A stretch of 20,115 nt of DNA from an uncultured Clostridia bacterium. GTDB lineage: Bacteria; Bacillota; Clostridia; TANB77; CAG-508. How positions within the stretch are numbered: position 1 is the first letter of the stretch; each line of letters begins with the position of its first letter. The notes beneath the pieces are model-generated. The model was not told the origin of the DNA, searched no databases, and saw only the letters and a list, made by a program, of their open reading frames with translations. The stretch is taken from assembly GCA_947624405.1 (NCBI GenBank), contig CANQKB010000014.1:1-20115 (forward strand). Direction: 5' to 3'. This document shows, in pieces, positions 1-6,655 of the stretch. A program made the translations under genes and the position numbers.

Positions 1-774
1 CACCGACCACTTGTACCACAAATAAAAACGTGTGGATTAGGCAAAGTAGGTGGACCTATAAATGTATCTACATATATTGGTGCATTTGTATAAATATTTC
101 TACCTATAAATACACCTCTATCATGCGACAAGTTAGGGTTAGAAATAGGAATTAATGTTGCAATTCCTCCTGCAACCATATTTCTCTCGTATCCCACAAT
201 AGGTGTATCTCCAAGTGGTAACATTGTTTTTAGTCCTTCTAATTGTCTAAACATTAAAGTTCTTATCATTGTAGTTTTTTTATTTAATTCACTTTCTAAA
301 ATTTTTGTTTTTTCATTTAATTCTTGCAGACTTTCCGCATTTAACGTTATAAATATTGTTGTATAATATAGCTTGTCTTGATTTGTTTGTATTAACATTC
401 TTAAATTATCTAAGTCAGTTATTTGTTTTTCTAACTCAGGAAGATGTAAAATATTGCCGTTGTCTTGAATATGTTGCGTATTCTGATTGACATTGTACTA
501 ATTTTTTAGTTAATTGATTTATAACACTACCATTATTGGAAGGCTCTATTTTTACAGAAATATTTATATTTCCAATATTGAAAAGGTCATCTAACCAACT
601 TATCCAAGTATTTTCAGGATATACTGTAATTACAAAAGTTCTTGAATATTTGTTATAACCTAAACAGATATAATCTTTCTTTTCTTGTAAAACATCAGGC
701 ATTAGCATATCTGTAATATTAGGCACATTCTTGAATATATTAATTTCTTTTTTCTTTTTGTTTTTTACCAACAT
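1..774 (-). CDS. VirB4-like conjugation ATPase, N-terminal part (cut by window edge; two CGG +1 recoding sites)
   Basis: This is the energising ATPase of a type IV secretion/conjugation system, acting at the cytoplasmic face of the membrane. The first 105 codons contain the stretch DVLQEKKDYICLGYNKYSR, typical of the VirB4/TrsE N-terminal domain. The frame then hits TGA at 436-438, but the next frame continues without loss as GNILHLPELEKQITDLDNL through VGYERNMVAGG and GPPTLPNPHVFICGTSG, the beginning of Walker A at about residues 253-256. The joint is an in-frame CGG (457-459): dropping its C gives TYSRQ-GNILHLPEL. A second in-frame CGG (3-5) sits within Walker A itself. ATG start with AGGAGA 11 nt upstream; it overlaps the upstream gene by 35 nt. 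Family assignment is firm; whether the gene is recoded or broken is inference. The C-terminal ATPase core lies outside the window. Confidence 0.88.
3..5 (-). other. In-frame CGG at the Walker A motif (putative +1 recoding site 6)
   Basis: The coding strand reads GGT-ACA-AGT-GGT-CGG-TG at the window edge. Read with a +1 shift, it gives G-T-S-G-G, matching a Walker A of the type GTSGGGKS; unshifted, it gives GTSGR, which is not a P-loop. The remaining Walker A codons lie outside the window, so this case is weaker than the five internal ones. Confidence 0.5.
457..459 (-). other. CGG +1 recoding site in the VirB4-like gene
   Basis: The coding strand reads AGA-CAA-CGG-CAA-TAT, which leads to TGA seven codons after the CGG. 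Skipping the C gives AGA-CAA-GGC-AAT-ATT, that is SRQ-GNI, and an open frame of more than 150 further codons with good VirB4 similarity. The shift point is fixed closely, because TYSRQ before and GNILHLPEL after both fit the family. Confidence 0.75.
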
Positions 775-1465
775 ATAACTTTTGATCTCCTTCCATTTCT
801 TTTTTAATACTTAATGCAGAATTTTTATTTAATTCTCTATACATTAAGTTGTATAATTCGTTTTCATTTAATGTATCACATACAATATTTGCTCTTAACA
901 GATTTCCTTTGAATGATGCAGTTCTTCGGTTTAGTTCTTCTGATGCATTTTCATAGAGCCCATCATAAGAAATAATTGCATAATTTTTCACTATTGAAAT
1001 AGACCTATTTTCCATTAAATCCTGTAAATATTTCGATAAATAATTCTTGTACTTTTTAATATTTTCATTTGTTGTTTTATTTTCTTCTATTACTGATATT
1101 ATCTTACTTGTATCTATGTATTCGGTTGTACTAAAAAATTGAATAGGATAATCTATTGATAAAGCTGTTTGAATTAGTATATTTTCAATAGCTTCTTGCT
1201 CTTTATTAGAAAGCATATTATAATCAATATTTCCAAGCCTAACAACAGTCGAATATCTATTTCCTAAACAAATGATATTATCTTTTATTTTAATTTGTAA
1301 TATATTTGATAAGTTCTTTTTACCTTTGCTTTTTCCTTTTTCTGCTTTTGGTTGATTAGATACTTGTTTTAAATTATTACTGCTTTTCTTTTTGTAATTA
1401 ACATAGATGGCGGTTATTATTAAGAAAACTATACTTAATATCAAAAATATTAGCATTATCAACAT
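740..1465 (-). CDS. Membrane-anchored conjugation protein, VirB4 N-terminal-like domain, unrecognised
   Basis: About 241 aa. One strong N-terminal membrane segment (residues about 2-22) is followed by a lysine-rich linker and a soluble domain. The region CLGNRYSTVVRLGNIDYNML and the following EQEAIENILIQTALSIDYPIQ resemble the N-terminal beta-alpha unit seen in TraC/VirB4-type proteins (a self-description of family pattern, not a search result). I chose ATG at 1465, eight nt after GAGG; a GTG at 1474 inside the prgI stop region would add three residues. It lies between PrgI and VirB4, with the 3' end overlapping the virB4 start by 35 nt, so translational coupling in the transfer operon is likely. 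No catalytic motif is visible. Role: probably a structural or adaptor subunit of the transfer channel (inference). Confidence 0.6.
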   Translation of the reverse strand: MLIMLIFLILSIVFLIITAIYVNYKKKSSNNLKQVSNQPKAEKGKSKGKKNLSNILQIKIKDNIICLGNRYSTVVRLGNIDYNMLSNKEQEAIENILIQTALSIDYPIQFFSTTEYIDTSKIISVIEENKTTNENIKKYKNYLSKYLQDLMENRSISIVKNYAIISYDGLYENASEELNRRTASFKGNLLRANIVCDTLNENELYNLMYRELNKNSALSIKKEMEGDQKLYVGKKQKEKRN

Positions 1466-1467
1466 CT

Positions 1468-1752
1468 TTAACACCTCTCATATACAAATTTTTTATTTCG
1501 CATTAAGTATTTAAGGGCATAAAAAAAGAACTTATCAAAGTTCTGTTCTCCAATTTTTAAAAAGCTACATAGTAAAAGAAAACTTGATATTACAGTAATA
1601 AAAGCTATTTTAAAATATATTATTAATGGAGTTGCTATTATAGAAAAAGTAGAGGTTGTAAGCATAAGGTATGTTACTTGTCTTAAACTTAAGTATCCAC
1701 CAAAGATTTTTTCTTCTCGTTTTATATCAAAAGGAACTTTAAATACTCTCAT
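1468..1752 (-). CDS. PrgI family conjugation membrane protein
   Basis: 94 aa. Begins MRVFKVPFDIKREEKIFGG followed by LSLRQ, the typical PrgI signature, then two adjacent membrane segments (residues about 24-62) and a basic C-terminus. PrgI proteins are VirB3-like inner-membrane parts of Gram-positive conjugation machines, usually placed directly upstream of virB4, as here. The start is the ATG at 1752, preceded by AGGAGG seven nt upstream; a longer reading from 1800 would overlap the pilin gene and lacks a ribosome site. The stop overlaps the start region of the next gene. Confidence 0.85.
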   Translation of the reverse strand: MRVFKVPFDIKREEKIFGGYLSLRQVTYLMLTTSTFSIIATPLIIYFKIAFITVISSFLLLCSFLKIGEQNFDKFFFYALKYLMRNKKFVYERC

Positions 1753-1762
1753 ACTTTGCCTC

Positions 1763-2144
1763 CTAACTTCCAAGTAAACTGCCTGTGTTATTTGTTGCAA
1801 TGTTTATAATGATTCCTGCAATAATTAAACTAGCACCTAAAACTATTCCACCGCCACAAATCCAAGCAAGAGAGCCTATTGATTCGGCACGTCTTTGAGG
1901 GTTATTGGCATTTGCAATCATCTTTATTGCTGCAATTACTATACTTGCAAAAATTAAGACACCTCCGTAAAGGCATTGCAATAGATATTATTACTCTTTT
2001 TATATTGTCTGTCGCTGTTTGTACTTCTGCTGTACCTATTCCTGTTGCAAAAACCTCATTGCTTTTTATAGCAAGTAAAGTAACGGTAGTTCCTATTAAT
2101 GATAATTTTGATAATATTTGTTTTTTCCTTTTTGTTAAATTCAT
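1763..2144 (-). CDS. VirB2/TrbC-like pilin subunit (CGG +1 recoding site)
   Basis: About 126 aa when read through one +1 shift. Codons 1-59 give a basic N-terminus, a hydrophobic signal-like segment and a sequence ending in RVIISIAMPL; the remaining 67 codons, in the next frame, give GGVLIFASIVIAAIKMI, then a polar turn NANNPQRRAES, then a second membrane helix ending IIAGIIINIA. Two helices around a short polar loop after a cleavable leader is the VirB2/TrbC pilin plan. The joint is CGG at 1965-1967: CCT-TTA-(C)-GGA-GGT. Unshifted translation gives 80 aa ending in an unrelated cysteine-rich tail. ATG start with GGAGG nine nt upstream. The family call rests on topology and position before prgI. 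Confidence 0.7.
1965..1967 (-). other. CGG +1 recoding site in the pilin gene
   Basis: The coding strand reads GCA-ATG-CCT-TTA-CGG-AGG-TGT. Skipping the C gives MPL-GGVLIFASI, which completes the first membrane helix. Without the shift, the helix is interrupted by RRC and the frame closes early. Confidence 0.72.
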
Positions 2145-2202
2145 ATTAAAAATCCTCCTATATGATTAATTTGAAGGGCAATCATAAATAAGAGAAACAT
2201 TA

Positions 2203-2451
2203 TTAAATTAGATTCTTAAAATATACAAAAATATATGGCAGGGCTAAAAAAAATATAGTTCCTAGCAATATACTTGGTACTACAATTAAGAATTTTGATT
2301 TTATTTTTTGTGATTTTATCAAGCATCCTATTCCAAGAAGTATTAAGGACAGGATAAGTAAAATAACAAGTATTATTAGTATTACTTTAAAACTTATAAA
2401 GAATATATTTGATATTATATTTTCAATATTGTCTATATAATCATTTGTCAT
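2203..2451 (-). CDS. Small two-helix membrane protein of the conjugative element
   Basis: 82 aa with an acidic N-terminus and two long membrane segments (about residues 20-45 and 54-78) separated by a basic loop, KSQKIKSK. AAGGAG lies seven nt before the ATG. It sits between the replication protein and the pilin gene, in the same direction, with a 58-nt gap to the pilin gene. No family recognised; a T4SS accessory membrane protein is likely from context only. Confidence 0.6.
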   Translation of the reverse strand: MTNDYIDNIENIISNIFFISFKVILIILVILLILSLILLGIGCLIKSQKIKSKFLIVVPSILLGTIFFLALPYIFVYFKNLI

Positions 2452-2462
2452 TTGACTGCTCC

Positions 2463-3161
2463 TTAACTACTGTTATTAGTATATTTATTTATAATTGTTC
2501 TCTTGTAATAATTAAGTAAATCCTCAGGTGTATGTTCTTTAGATATTGTGTATAAACTTATCAAAACATTTCTATTTACCATTGAAAGTATATATGAGAA
2601 ATCTCCGTTATATATATCATATAAAACATATATAATATCTTTTAGCATTTCAATTTTATCTGTTTGCATATATGATAATATAGATTTAGTATAAAGAAAT
2701 TCTAATTTATTTAAAATTTCATAAAATTCTATTTCAATTTTTTCACTGCAATTTACGGTATAAAAAAATAAATCATCTTTATTAATATTTATATTATTTT
2801 CCTGTACTTTTTTGTACATAGGGTATGTACTTTTTAATACATAGGGGTATGTATTTTTTTGTACATAGGGGTTATCTCGTATATATATGCGTCTTTCCTT
2901 AATCTCATTTCTTTTATCTCTAATTAATTCAATTTTAATATATCCTAATTTTTCTAAATGTGAAATCCAACGAGATACAGTATGAGGAGTGCATTCATAT
3001 AAATTTGCAAAATATTTATTCTTAGCATAACAAAATCCTTTTTTATTCGTTAAAGACGTTATTTCTCCATATAATAATTTTTCAGATGCTTTTAAATTTT
3101 TGTCATATCGGACCGTAGCTGGTATAACCGAATAATAACTAATTTGATTTTCTTCATTCAC
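2463..3161 (-). CDS. HTH_36-type replication initiator/replisome organiser-like protein
   Basis: 232 aa. The N-terminal part (IPATVRYDKNLKASEKLLY, then YAKNKYFANLYECTPHTVSRW and LEKLGYIKIE) is a winged helix of the HTH_36 type common in replication proteins of Gram-positive plasmids, phages and ICEs. After it come tandem 8-residue repeats PYVQKNTY / PYVLKSTY / PMYKK, typical of this protein type and encoded by 24-bp DNA repeats. The C-terminal part is helical and unrecognised. I chose the GTG at 3161, seven nt after AGGAGG; reading from the upstream TTG at 3188 would translate through that ribosome site. It is the first gene inside the element's right end, a usual place for replication or regulatory genes. 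Confidence 0.7.
   Translation of the reverse strand: MNEENQISYYSVIPATVRYDKNLKASEKLLYGEITSLTNKKGFCYAKNKYFANLYECTPHTVSRWISHLEKLGYIKIELIRDKRNEIKERRIYIRDNPYVQKNTYPYVLKSTYPMYKKVQENNININKDDLFFYTVNCSEKIEIEFYEILNKLEFLYTKSILSYMQTDKIEMLKDIIYVLYDIYNGDFSYILSMVNRNVLISLYTISKEHTPEDLLNYYKRTIINKYTNNSS
2803..2871 (-). repeat. Tandem 24-bp repeats inside the rep-like gene (possible iterons)
   Basis: Two full 24-bp units (2824-2847 and 2848-2871) and one nearly complete unit (2803-2823). Each has its own dyad, TATGTA...TACATA around a short T tract, followed by GGGG on the plus strand. The 24-bp length keeps the reading frame, giving 8-residue protein repeats. Origins inside rep genes with iterons are known for RepA_N-type plasmids; the function here is inferred. 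Confidence 0.7.
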
Positions 3162-3210
3162 TCGATACCTCCTAAAAAGAGAAGCCAATATGACTTCGAT
3201 AATAATAGAA

Positions 3211-3249
3211 AATATGTGAGTTTTTTATAAAAAAATTTCCCCACATATT
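3211..3249. repeat. Inverted repeat near the element end
   Basis: AATATGTG (3211-3218) and CACATATT (3242-3249) form an 8-bp inverted repeat around an AT-rich spacer, in the gap between the rep-like gene and the att fragment. It could be a recombinase or replication-protein arm site; there is no T tract on either side to make it a terminator. Confidence 0.4.
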
Positions 3250-3389
3250 CCCCAAAAACATATACTAAAATAATTCTAATTAACCCATTTTAATTTTTTA
3301 TAATTTAAAATAAATTATTAATAAAGTCTTGCAAATATAGAGAATATATGTTATCCTTACAAAAAAAGCATATATATATAGTAGCCATA

Positions 3390-3441
3390 CTGACGACTTG
3401 TAATGCGTAGGTCATCCGTTCGAATCGGATAAGTGGCTCCA
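3390..3441 (+). repeat. tRNA-Thr(TGT) 3' fragment: attachment-site duplication at the element end
   Basis: Positions 3397-3441 match the 3' part of a tRNA-Thr: anticodon loop CTTGTAA (3397-3403), AGGTC variable loop, a perfect T arm (ATCCG / TTCGAAT / CGGAT, 3414-3430), acceptor strand AAGTGGC, T, and encoded CCA (3439-3441). There is no D arm and no 5' acceptor strand GCCACTT upstream, and the anticodon stem does not pair. This is the classic remnant left when an element integrates at the 3' end of a tRNA gene; the intact tRNA should lie at the far end of the element, beyond the left edge. Confidence 0.8.
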
Positions 3442-3447
3442 GCAGAA

Positions 3448-3495
3448 GGTCGAAGGTTTTGATGTATTGTCTTGATTTTCGGCTTTTCTTTTTTA
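3448..3495 (+). terminator. Likely terminator behind the tRNA fragment
   Basis: GGTCGAAGG (3448-3456) can pair, with wobbles, with TTTTCGGC (3477-3484) across a 20-nt loop, and a run of T and C follows. It would be the terminator of the original tRNA gene. The stem is weak, so the call is tentative. Confidence 0.4.
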
Positions 3496-3516
3496 TATTC
3501 ATGGGAGGAAATAAAA

Positions 3517-4246
3517 TTGTCTAAAATTGTATTAATTACAGGAGCATCTAGAGGAATTGGAAAGGGAATTGCATTAAAATTTGCAAGAGAAAAGGCAATA
3601 GTAATTGCAAATTATAATAATTCAAAAGAATGTGCAGAGACACTAAAAAGGGAATTGAAAAATGAAGGTATTGATATTGAATTATACAAAGCAGATGTCA
3701 CAAAGAGAAAAGAAATAAGTAAAATGGTAGAATATATAATAAAAAAATATGGAAAAATAGATATTCTGGTTAATAATGCGGGGATTGCTCAAGAAAAATT
3801 ATTTACAGAACTTACTGATAATGATATAGATAATATGTTAGATACAAATTTAAAATCGATATTTATAGTAACACAAGAAGTAATTAAAAATATGATACAT
3901 AATAAATCAGGTTGCATTATAAATATATCTTCAGTTTGGGGAATAACAGGAGGATCATGTGAAGTTCATTATTCTGCAACAAAAGCTGGTGTCATAGGAA
4001 TGACAAAAGCATTAGCAAAAGAAGTACGGTTTATCAAATATAAGAGTTAATGCAATAGCTCCAGGATACATTCAAACTGATATGACTAAAGGCTTTTCAA
4101 AAGAAGATGAGGAAGAAATAGTTAAAGAATTTTCAATAAAAAGGACAGGAATACCTGAAGATGTTGCAAATTGTGCATATATGTTAGCACAAAATAACTA
4201 TATAACTGGTCAAGTCTTAACTATAGATGGAGGGTGGATACAGTAA
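3517..4246 (+). CDS. SDR reductase, FabG-like / EF-P 5-aminopentanone reductase-like (CGG +1 recoding site)
   Basis: 242 aa through one +1 shift. NAD(P)-binding motif TGASRGIG (residues 8-15), NNAG (86-89), and the catalytic set Ser139, Tyr152, Lys156 are all present; the end ITGQVLTIDGGW is the usual FabG-type C-terminus. The stretch SVWGITGGSCEVHYSATKAG resembles YmfI-type EF-P 5-aminopentanone reductases more than housekeeping FabG; this sub-assignment is from memory. The start is a TTG at 3517, eight nt after GGGAGG. CGG at 4027-4029 (codon 171) breaks the frame: without a shift the protein ends 8 codons later, with it EV-GLSNIRVNAIAPGYIQTDM follows perfectly. It is the first chromosomal gene after the att fragment. 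All catalytic residues lie before the shift, while the C-terminal oligomer/substrate part lies after it. Confidence 0.85.
4027..4029 (+). other. CGG +1 recoding site in the SDR gene
   Basis: GAA-GTA-CGG-TTT-ATC leads to TAA seven codons later. Skipping the C gives GAA-GTA-GGT-TTA-TCA, that is KEV-GLSNIRVN, the highly conserved SDR region in which Ile-Arg-Val-Asn occurs at this point. The position is therefore fixed to the nucleotide by family conservation. Confidence 0.8.
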
Positions 4247-4258
4247 AAAACGTAAAAG

Positions 4259-4288
4259 TTGTAAAAAAATGTATAAATATGATATAAT
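4259..4288 (+). promoter_or_regulatory. Sigma-A-type promoter of the DUF4870 gene
   Basis: TTGTAA (4259-4264), 18-nt spacer, perfect TATAAT (4283-4288). It lies just after the SDR stop and about 60 nt before the DUF4870 start. Confidence 0.55.
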
Positions 4289-4346
4289 AGGCGTGTATTA
4301 ATTAATAAAATTACAAATGTAGAAATCAAAAGGAGGCGAAGGATAA

Positions 4347-4679
4347 ATGAGTGAAAAGGGAAAAAGTATACTAGCTTATTTATTTAGTTGGATAGGAGGA
4401 ATTATAGTATTATTCGCATGTAAAGATAATGATAAAAAGACTAACTTTCACGCAGCACAGGCTATTATAATTGGAGGTGCATATACAATAATTAGTTTGA
4501 TATATGCTGTATTACCACTTACAATACCTGGATTTAGTTCGATATTGTCAATATTATATTTAGTTTGTATAATTTTTGGAATTATTAAAGCTTGGAATGA
4601 TGATGATCCAGCTATCCCTTTAATAAGTGATATTACGAAGGTGTTTTTTGAATCTAAACTAGATGAGAAACAAAAATAA
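4347..4679 (+). CDS. DUF4870 (Tic20-like) membrane protein
   Basis: 110 aa. Motifs of the DUF4870 family are visible: KSILAYLFSWIGGIIVLF in the first helix, NFHAAQAIIIGG before the second helix, and FGIIKAWNDDDPAIPLI at the end of the third. Three membrane segments, short cytoplasmic ends. Biochemical function of the family is unknown to me. AAAGGAGG lies ten nt before the ATG, and its own promoter and terminator make it a single-gene unit. Confidence 0.85.
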   Translation: MSEKGKSILAYLFSWIGGIIVLFACKDNDKKTNFHAAQAIIIGGAYTIISLIYAVLPLTIPGFSSILSILYLVCIIFGIIKAWNDDDPAIPLISDITKVFFESKLDEKQK

Positions 4680-4712
4680 AAAATATACCACAGTATCTGT
4701 GGTATATTTTTT
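4678..4712. terminator. Bidirectional terminator between the DUF4870 and CBM genes
   Basis: Perfect 13-bp stem (4681-4693 with 4697-4709), loop TAT, flanked by A run on the left and T run on the right, so it can stop both converging transcripts. It overlaps the stop codon of the minus-strand gene. Confidence 0.9.
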
Positions 4713-5178
4713 ATTCTCCATCATTACTTATTTTTCGTTTATAATTACCTGAAATAATTTTTGGAAGATATGTAATTATCTTATAAATAGCCAGTTTTAT
4801 TTTTTTACTCCAAATATAAGACTTCCTTAAATGAGGTCTTGGCTCTAAGTCAATATTATTTTGAACTACTAATGAATTTGGCATTTCTTCTATTATAAAA
4901 GAATAGTTATTATTATCATTATTATCCCAGTTATCTTTTCCATCATTAAAACAGAAATTAAATGAAACAGAATCATCCAAGGTAATTTCAGCTTGAAAAC
5001 CAAGTTCTGTTTTTTCCATTTTCAAATCATTAACATTATCCCAATCTGGACCAAATCCATAGTGTATATATACTTCTTCAACATCCTCTTGGAATAAAAT
5101 TCCAGTATAAGATATCTTGATTGTAGTATTTGCAATCAATTTATCAGTATTAAAAAATATATTCTTTGTTAATTCCAT
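4711..5178 (-). CDS. CBM25/CBM53-like starch-binding module protein, cytoplasmic
   Basis: 155 aa without a signal peptide. The middle part (EEVYIHYGFGPDWDNVNDLKM, then GFQAEITL, then FNFCFNDGKDNWDNNDNNNY) has the beta-sandwich pattern of starch-binding modules of families 25/53, including the late W-D-N-N tract. The C-terminal 50 residues are basic and partly amphipathic, and may bind a membrane or partner. No catalytic domain is present. Such stand-alone modules may bind intracellular glycogen; this is inference. GAGGAG six nt before the ATG; own promoter at 5214-5242. It follows the XRE/S24 regulator in the same direction with an 85-nt gap. Confidence 0.7.
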   Translation of the reverse strand: MELTKNIFFNTDKLIANTTIKISYTGILFQEDVEEVYIHYGFGPDWDNVNDLKMEKTELGFQAEITLDDSVSFNFCFNDGKDNWDNNDNNNYSFIIEEMPNSLVVQNNIDLEPRPHLRKSYIWSKKIKLAIYKIITYLPKIISGNYKRKISNDGE

Positions 5179-5213
5179 ATGACTCTCCTCAACTTTTATC
5201 TTTTGATATATTT

Positions 5214-5242
5214 ATTATAATATTAAATAAAATATTATTCAA
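5214..5242 (-). promoter_or_regulatory. Sigma-A promoter of the CBM-protein gene
   Basis: On the minus strand TTGAAT (5242-5237), 17-nt spacer, TATAAT (5219-5214), about 35 nt before the start codon. Confidence 0.6.
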
Positions 5243-5263
5243 GCTTTTTTTACAAAAAATCAC

Positions 5264-5833
5264 TTATTTTTTTAAAATTTTTCCAATTATGCAAAAATTA
5301 TCGGCTGAAGCTATTTTTATTTCTGGGATTTCTTTATTATCAGCTTTTAAAAAAATTTTACCTTTTTTTGAGAAAAACTTTCTTATCAATATTTTTCCAT
5401 TAAGTTCAAAAACACCATAATCCTTTGAAGATAACGGCGTATTTAATTCAACGAATACGTAGCTACTTTTTGCAAAGGTTGGTTCCATAGAATTATCATA
5501 CATTTTTATAGCAATGCAAGCACTTGGAATATTATCTGGACATTCTATAAAGCCAGAAATATTGTCAACAGCTAAGATTTTGTTATAAGAAATGCAATTT
5601 GTAACATTGTAAGCTTTTTGTTCATCATCGATATCTTTATCATAAGTAAACATTAATGGTTGATAAGGAATTCCAAGAGCTTTACAAATAATCTTTAATG
5701 CTTTATGACTAGGATTTCTCTCTTCCTTTTCAATATGAGTTAGGTGTCCTATGTTAATATCTGTAATCCTAGATAATTCAGTTTTAGTCATTCCTTTGTC
5801 TTTCCTTGCTTTTGCAAGCATGTTGCCTATCAT
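5264..5833 (-). CDS. XRE-family regulator with S24 (LexA/CI-like) domain, probably not self-cleaving
   Basis: 189 aa. Residues 4-60 form an XRE helix-turn-helix (MTKTELSRITDINIGHLTHIE then NPSHKALKIICKALGI). Residues about 105-189 resemble the S24 peptidase domain of LexA and CI repressors: YDNSMEPTF carries the serine (Ser115), and ILIRKFF is the strand that normally carries the catalytic lysine. Here the usual Lys position seems to be Arg151, with Lys152 next to it, so autoproteolysis may be lost or shifted; this depends on my unaided alignment. AGAGG lies eight nt before the ATG, and a good promoter is at 5865-5893. Likely a stress or host-function repressor; targets unknown. Confidence 0.8.
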   Translation of the reverse strand: MIGNMLAKARKDKGMTKTELSRITDINIGHLTHIEKEERNPSHKALKIICKALGIPYQPLMFTYDKDIDDEQKAYNVTNCISYNKILAVDNISGFIECPDNIPSACIAIKMYDNSMEPTFAKSSYVFVELNTPLSSKDYGVFELNGKILIRKFFSKKGKIFLKADNKEIPEIKIASADNFCIIGKILKK

Positions 5834-5864
5834 AATTCTACCTCTTTCTATATTAATTGATATT

Positions 5865-5893
5865 ATTATACAAAAAAATTTGATATTTGTCTA
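5865..5893 (-). promoter_or_regulatory. Promoter of the XRE/S24 regulator
   Basis: Minus strand TAGACA (5893-5888), 17-nt spacer, TATAAT (5870-5865), about 32 nt before the start codon. Confidence 0.6.
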
Positions 5894-6125
5894 GCGATAA
5901 AAGAAAAAATTTGTAAATTATAAATGACAATAATAAATTTCTGGTTTATTATGCATATATTTCACTTAAGATTTCGTTGATACTTTTATATTTTTTTATT
6001 AAACCATCTTTCAATTGATTGCCTTTCAATATATTCTACGTTTAAACCTTACATATTTTACTTGCATATTTTTATTCATATTTCATATATTAAAATATAA
6101 TAATTAATTTGTTTTTGGAGGTACA

Positions 6126-6584
6126 ATGAAAAGATTTTTCAAAAATATTTTTTATTTATTTTTACCTATAATATTAGGTTCGCTTATTGGTTTAATCATC
6201 TCAAAAAGCATTGATTATAATAACCTAAACAAACCACCTTTTGCGCCACCGAGTCTTGCCTTTCCAATAGCGTGGAGTATAATTTATATTTTAATGGGAT
6301 TATCATACTTCTTATTTCAAAAAAATGTTAACTCTAATAAAGTCATAACAGCAACTGCTTATTATTTTCAGCTATTTGTTAATTTAATGTGGCCAATATT
6401 ATTTTTTACATTAAAGTGGAGATTATTCTCTATTATTTGGATAATATTACTTATTTGTCTCATAAGTCTTCTAATGTATTTAATGTATAAGGAATATTCA
6501 ATTTCCACATATTTATTAGTTCCATACTTAATTTGGACAATATTTGCAACTTATTTAAATATTGGAATTTTTGTACTCAATTAA
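6126..6584 (+). CDS. tspO: TspO/MBR family protein
   Basis: 152 aa with five predicted membrane helices, the standard TspO plan. The signature KPPFAPPSLAFPIAWSIIY (loop 1 into helix 2) and the later NLMWPILFF and LVPYLIWTIFATYLN segments are diagnostic. Bacterial TspO binds tetrapyrroles and affects stress responses. TTGGAGG lies five nt before the ATG; a TATAAT at 6096-6101 is the only clear promoter element upstream. The gene stands alone between a divergent regulator and a converging operon. Confidence 0.92.
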   Translation: MKRFFKNIFYLFLPIILGSLIGLIISKSIDYNNLNKPPFAPPSLAFPIAWSIIYILMGLSYFLFQKNVNSNKVITATAYYFQLFVNLMWPILFFTLKWRLFSIIWIILLICLISLLMYLMYKEYSISTYLLVPYLIWTIFATYLNIGIFVLN

Positions 6585-6587
6585 AAA

Positions 6588-6628
6588 ATTCTCCCCCACA
6601 ATAATAATCAATAATTGTGGGAGAAGAT
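6588..6628. terminator. Terminator between tspO and the converging operon
   Basis: CCCACAAT (6595-6602) pairs with ATTGTGGG (6614-6621), extended by TCTCC/GGAGA with C/G slippage. On the minus strand it is followed by a run of six T, so it mainly ends the two-gene operon from the right; on the plus strand, the T tract is poor. Confidence 0.7.
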
Positions 6629-6655
6629 TTAGAATGTAGTTCATTTTTTTATTCA

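Noticed and set aside
1879..2169. 96-codon plus-strand ORF opposite the pilin gene
   Set aside because: Shadow of the minus-strand VirB2-like gene, no ribosome site, no family similarity.
3305..3502. 65-codon minus-strand ORF over the tRNA fragment
   Set aside because: It is the antisense reading of the tRNA-Thr remnant, containing the well-known false tRNA-antisense peptide RFERMT; no ribosome site.
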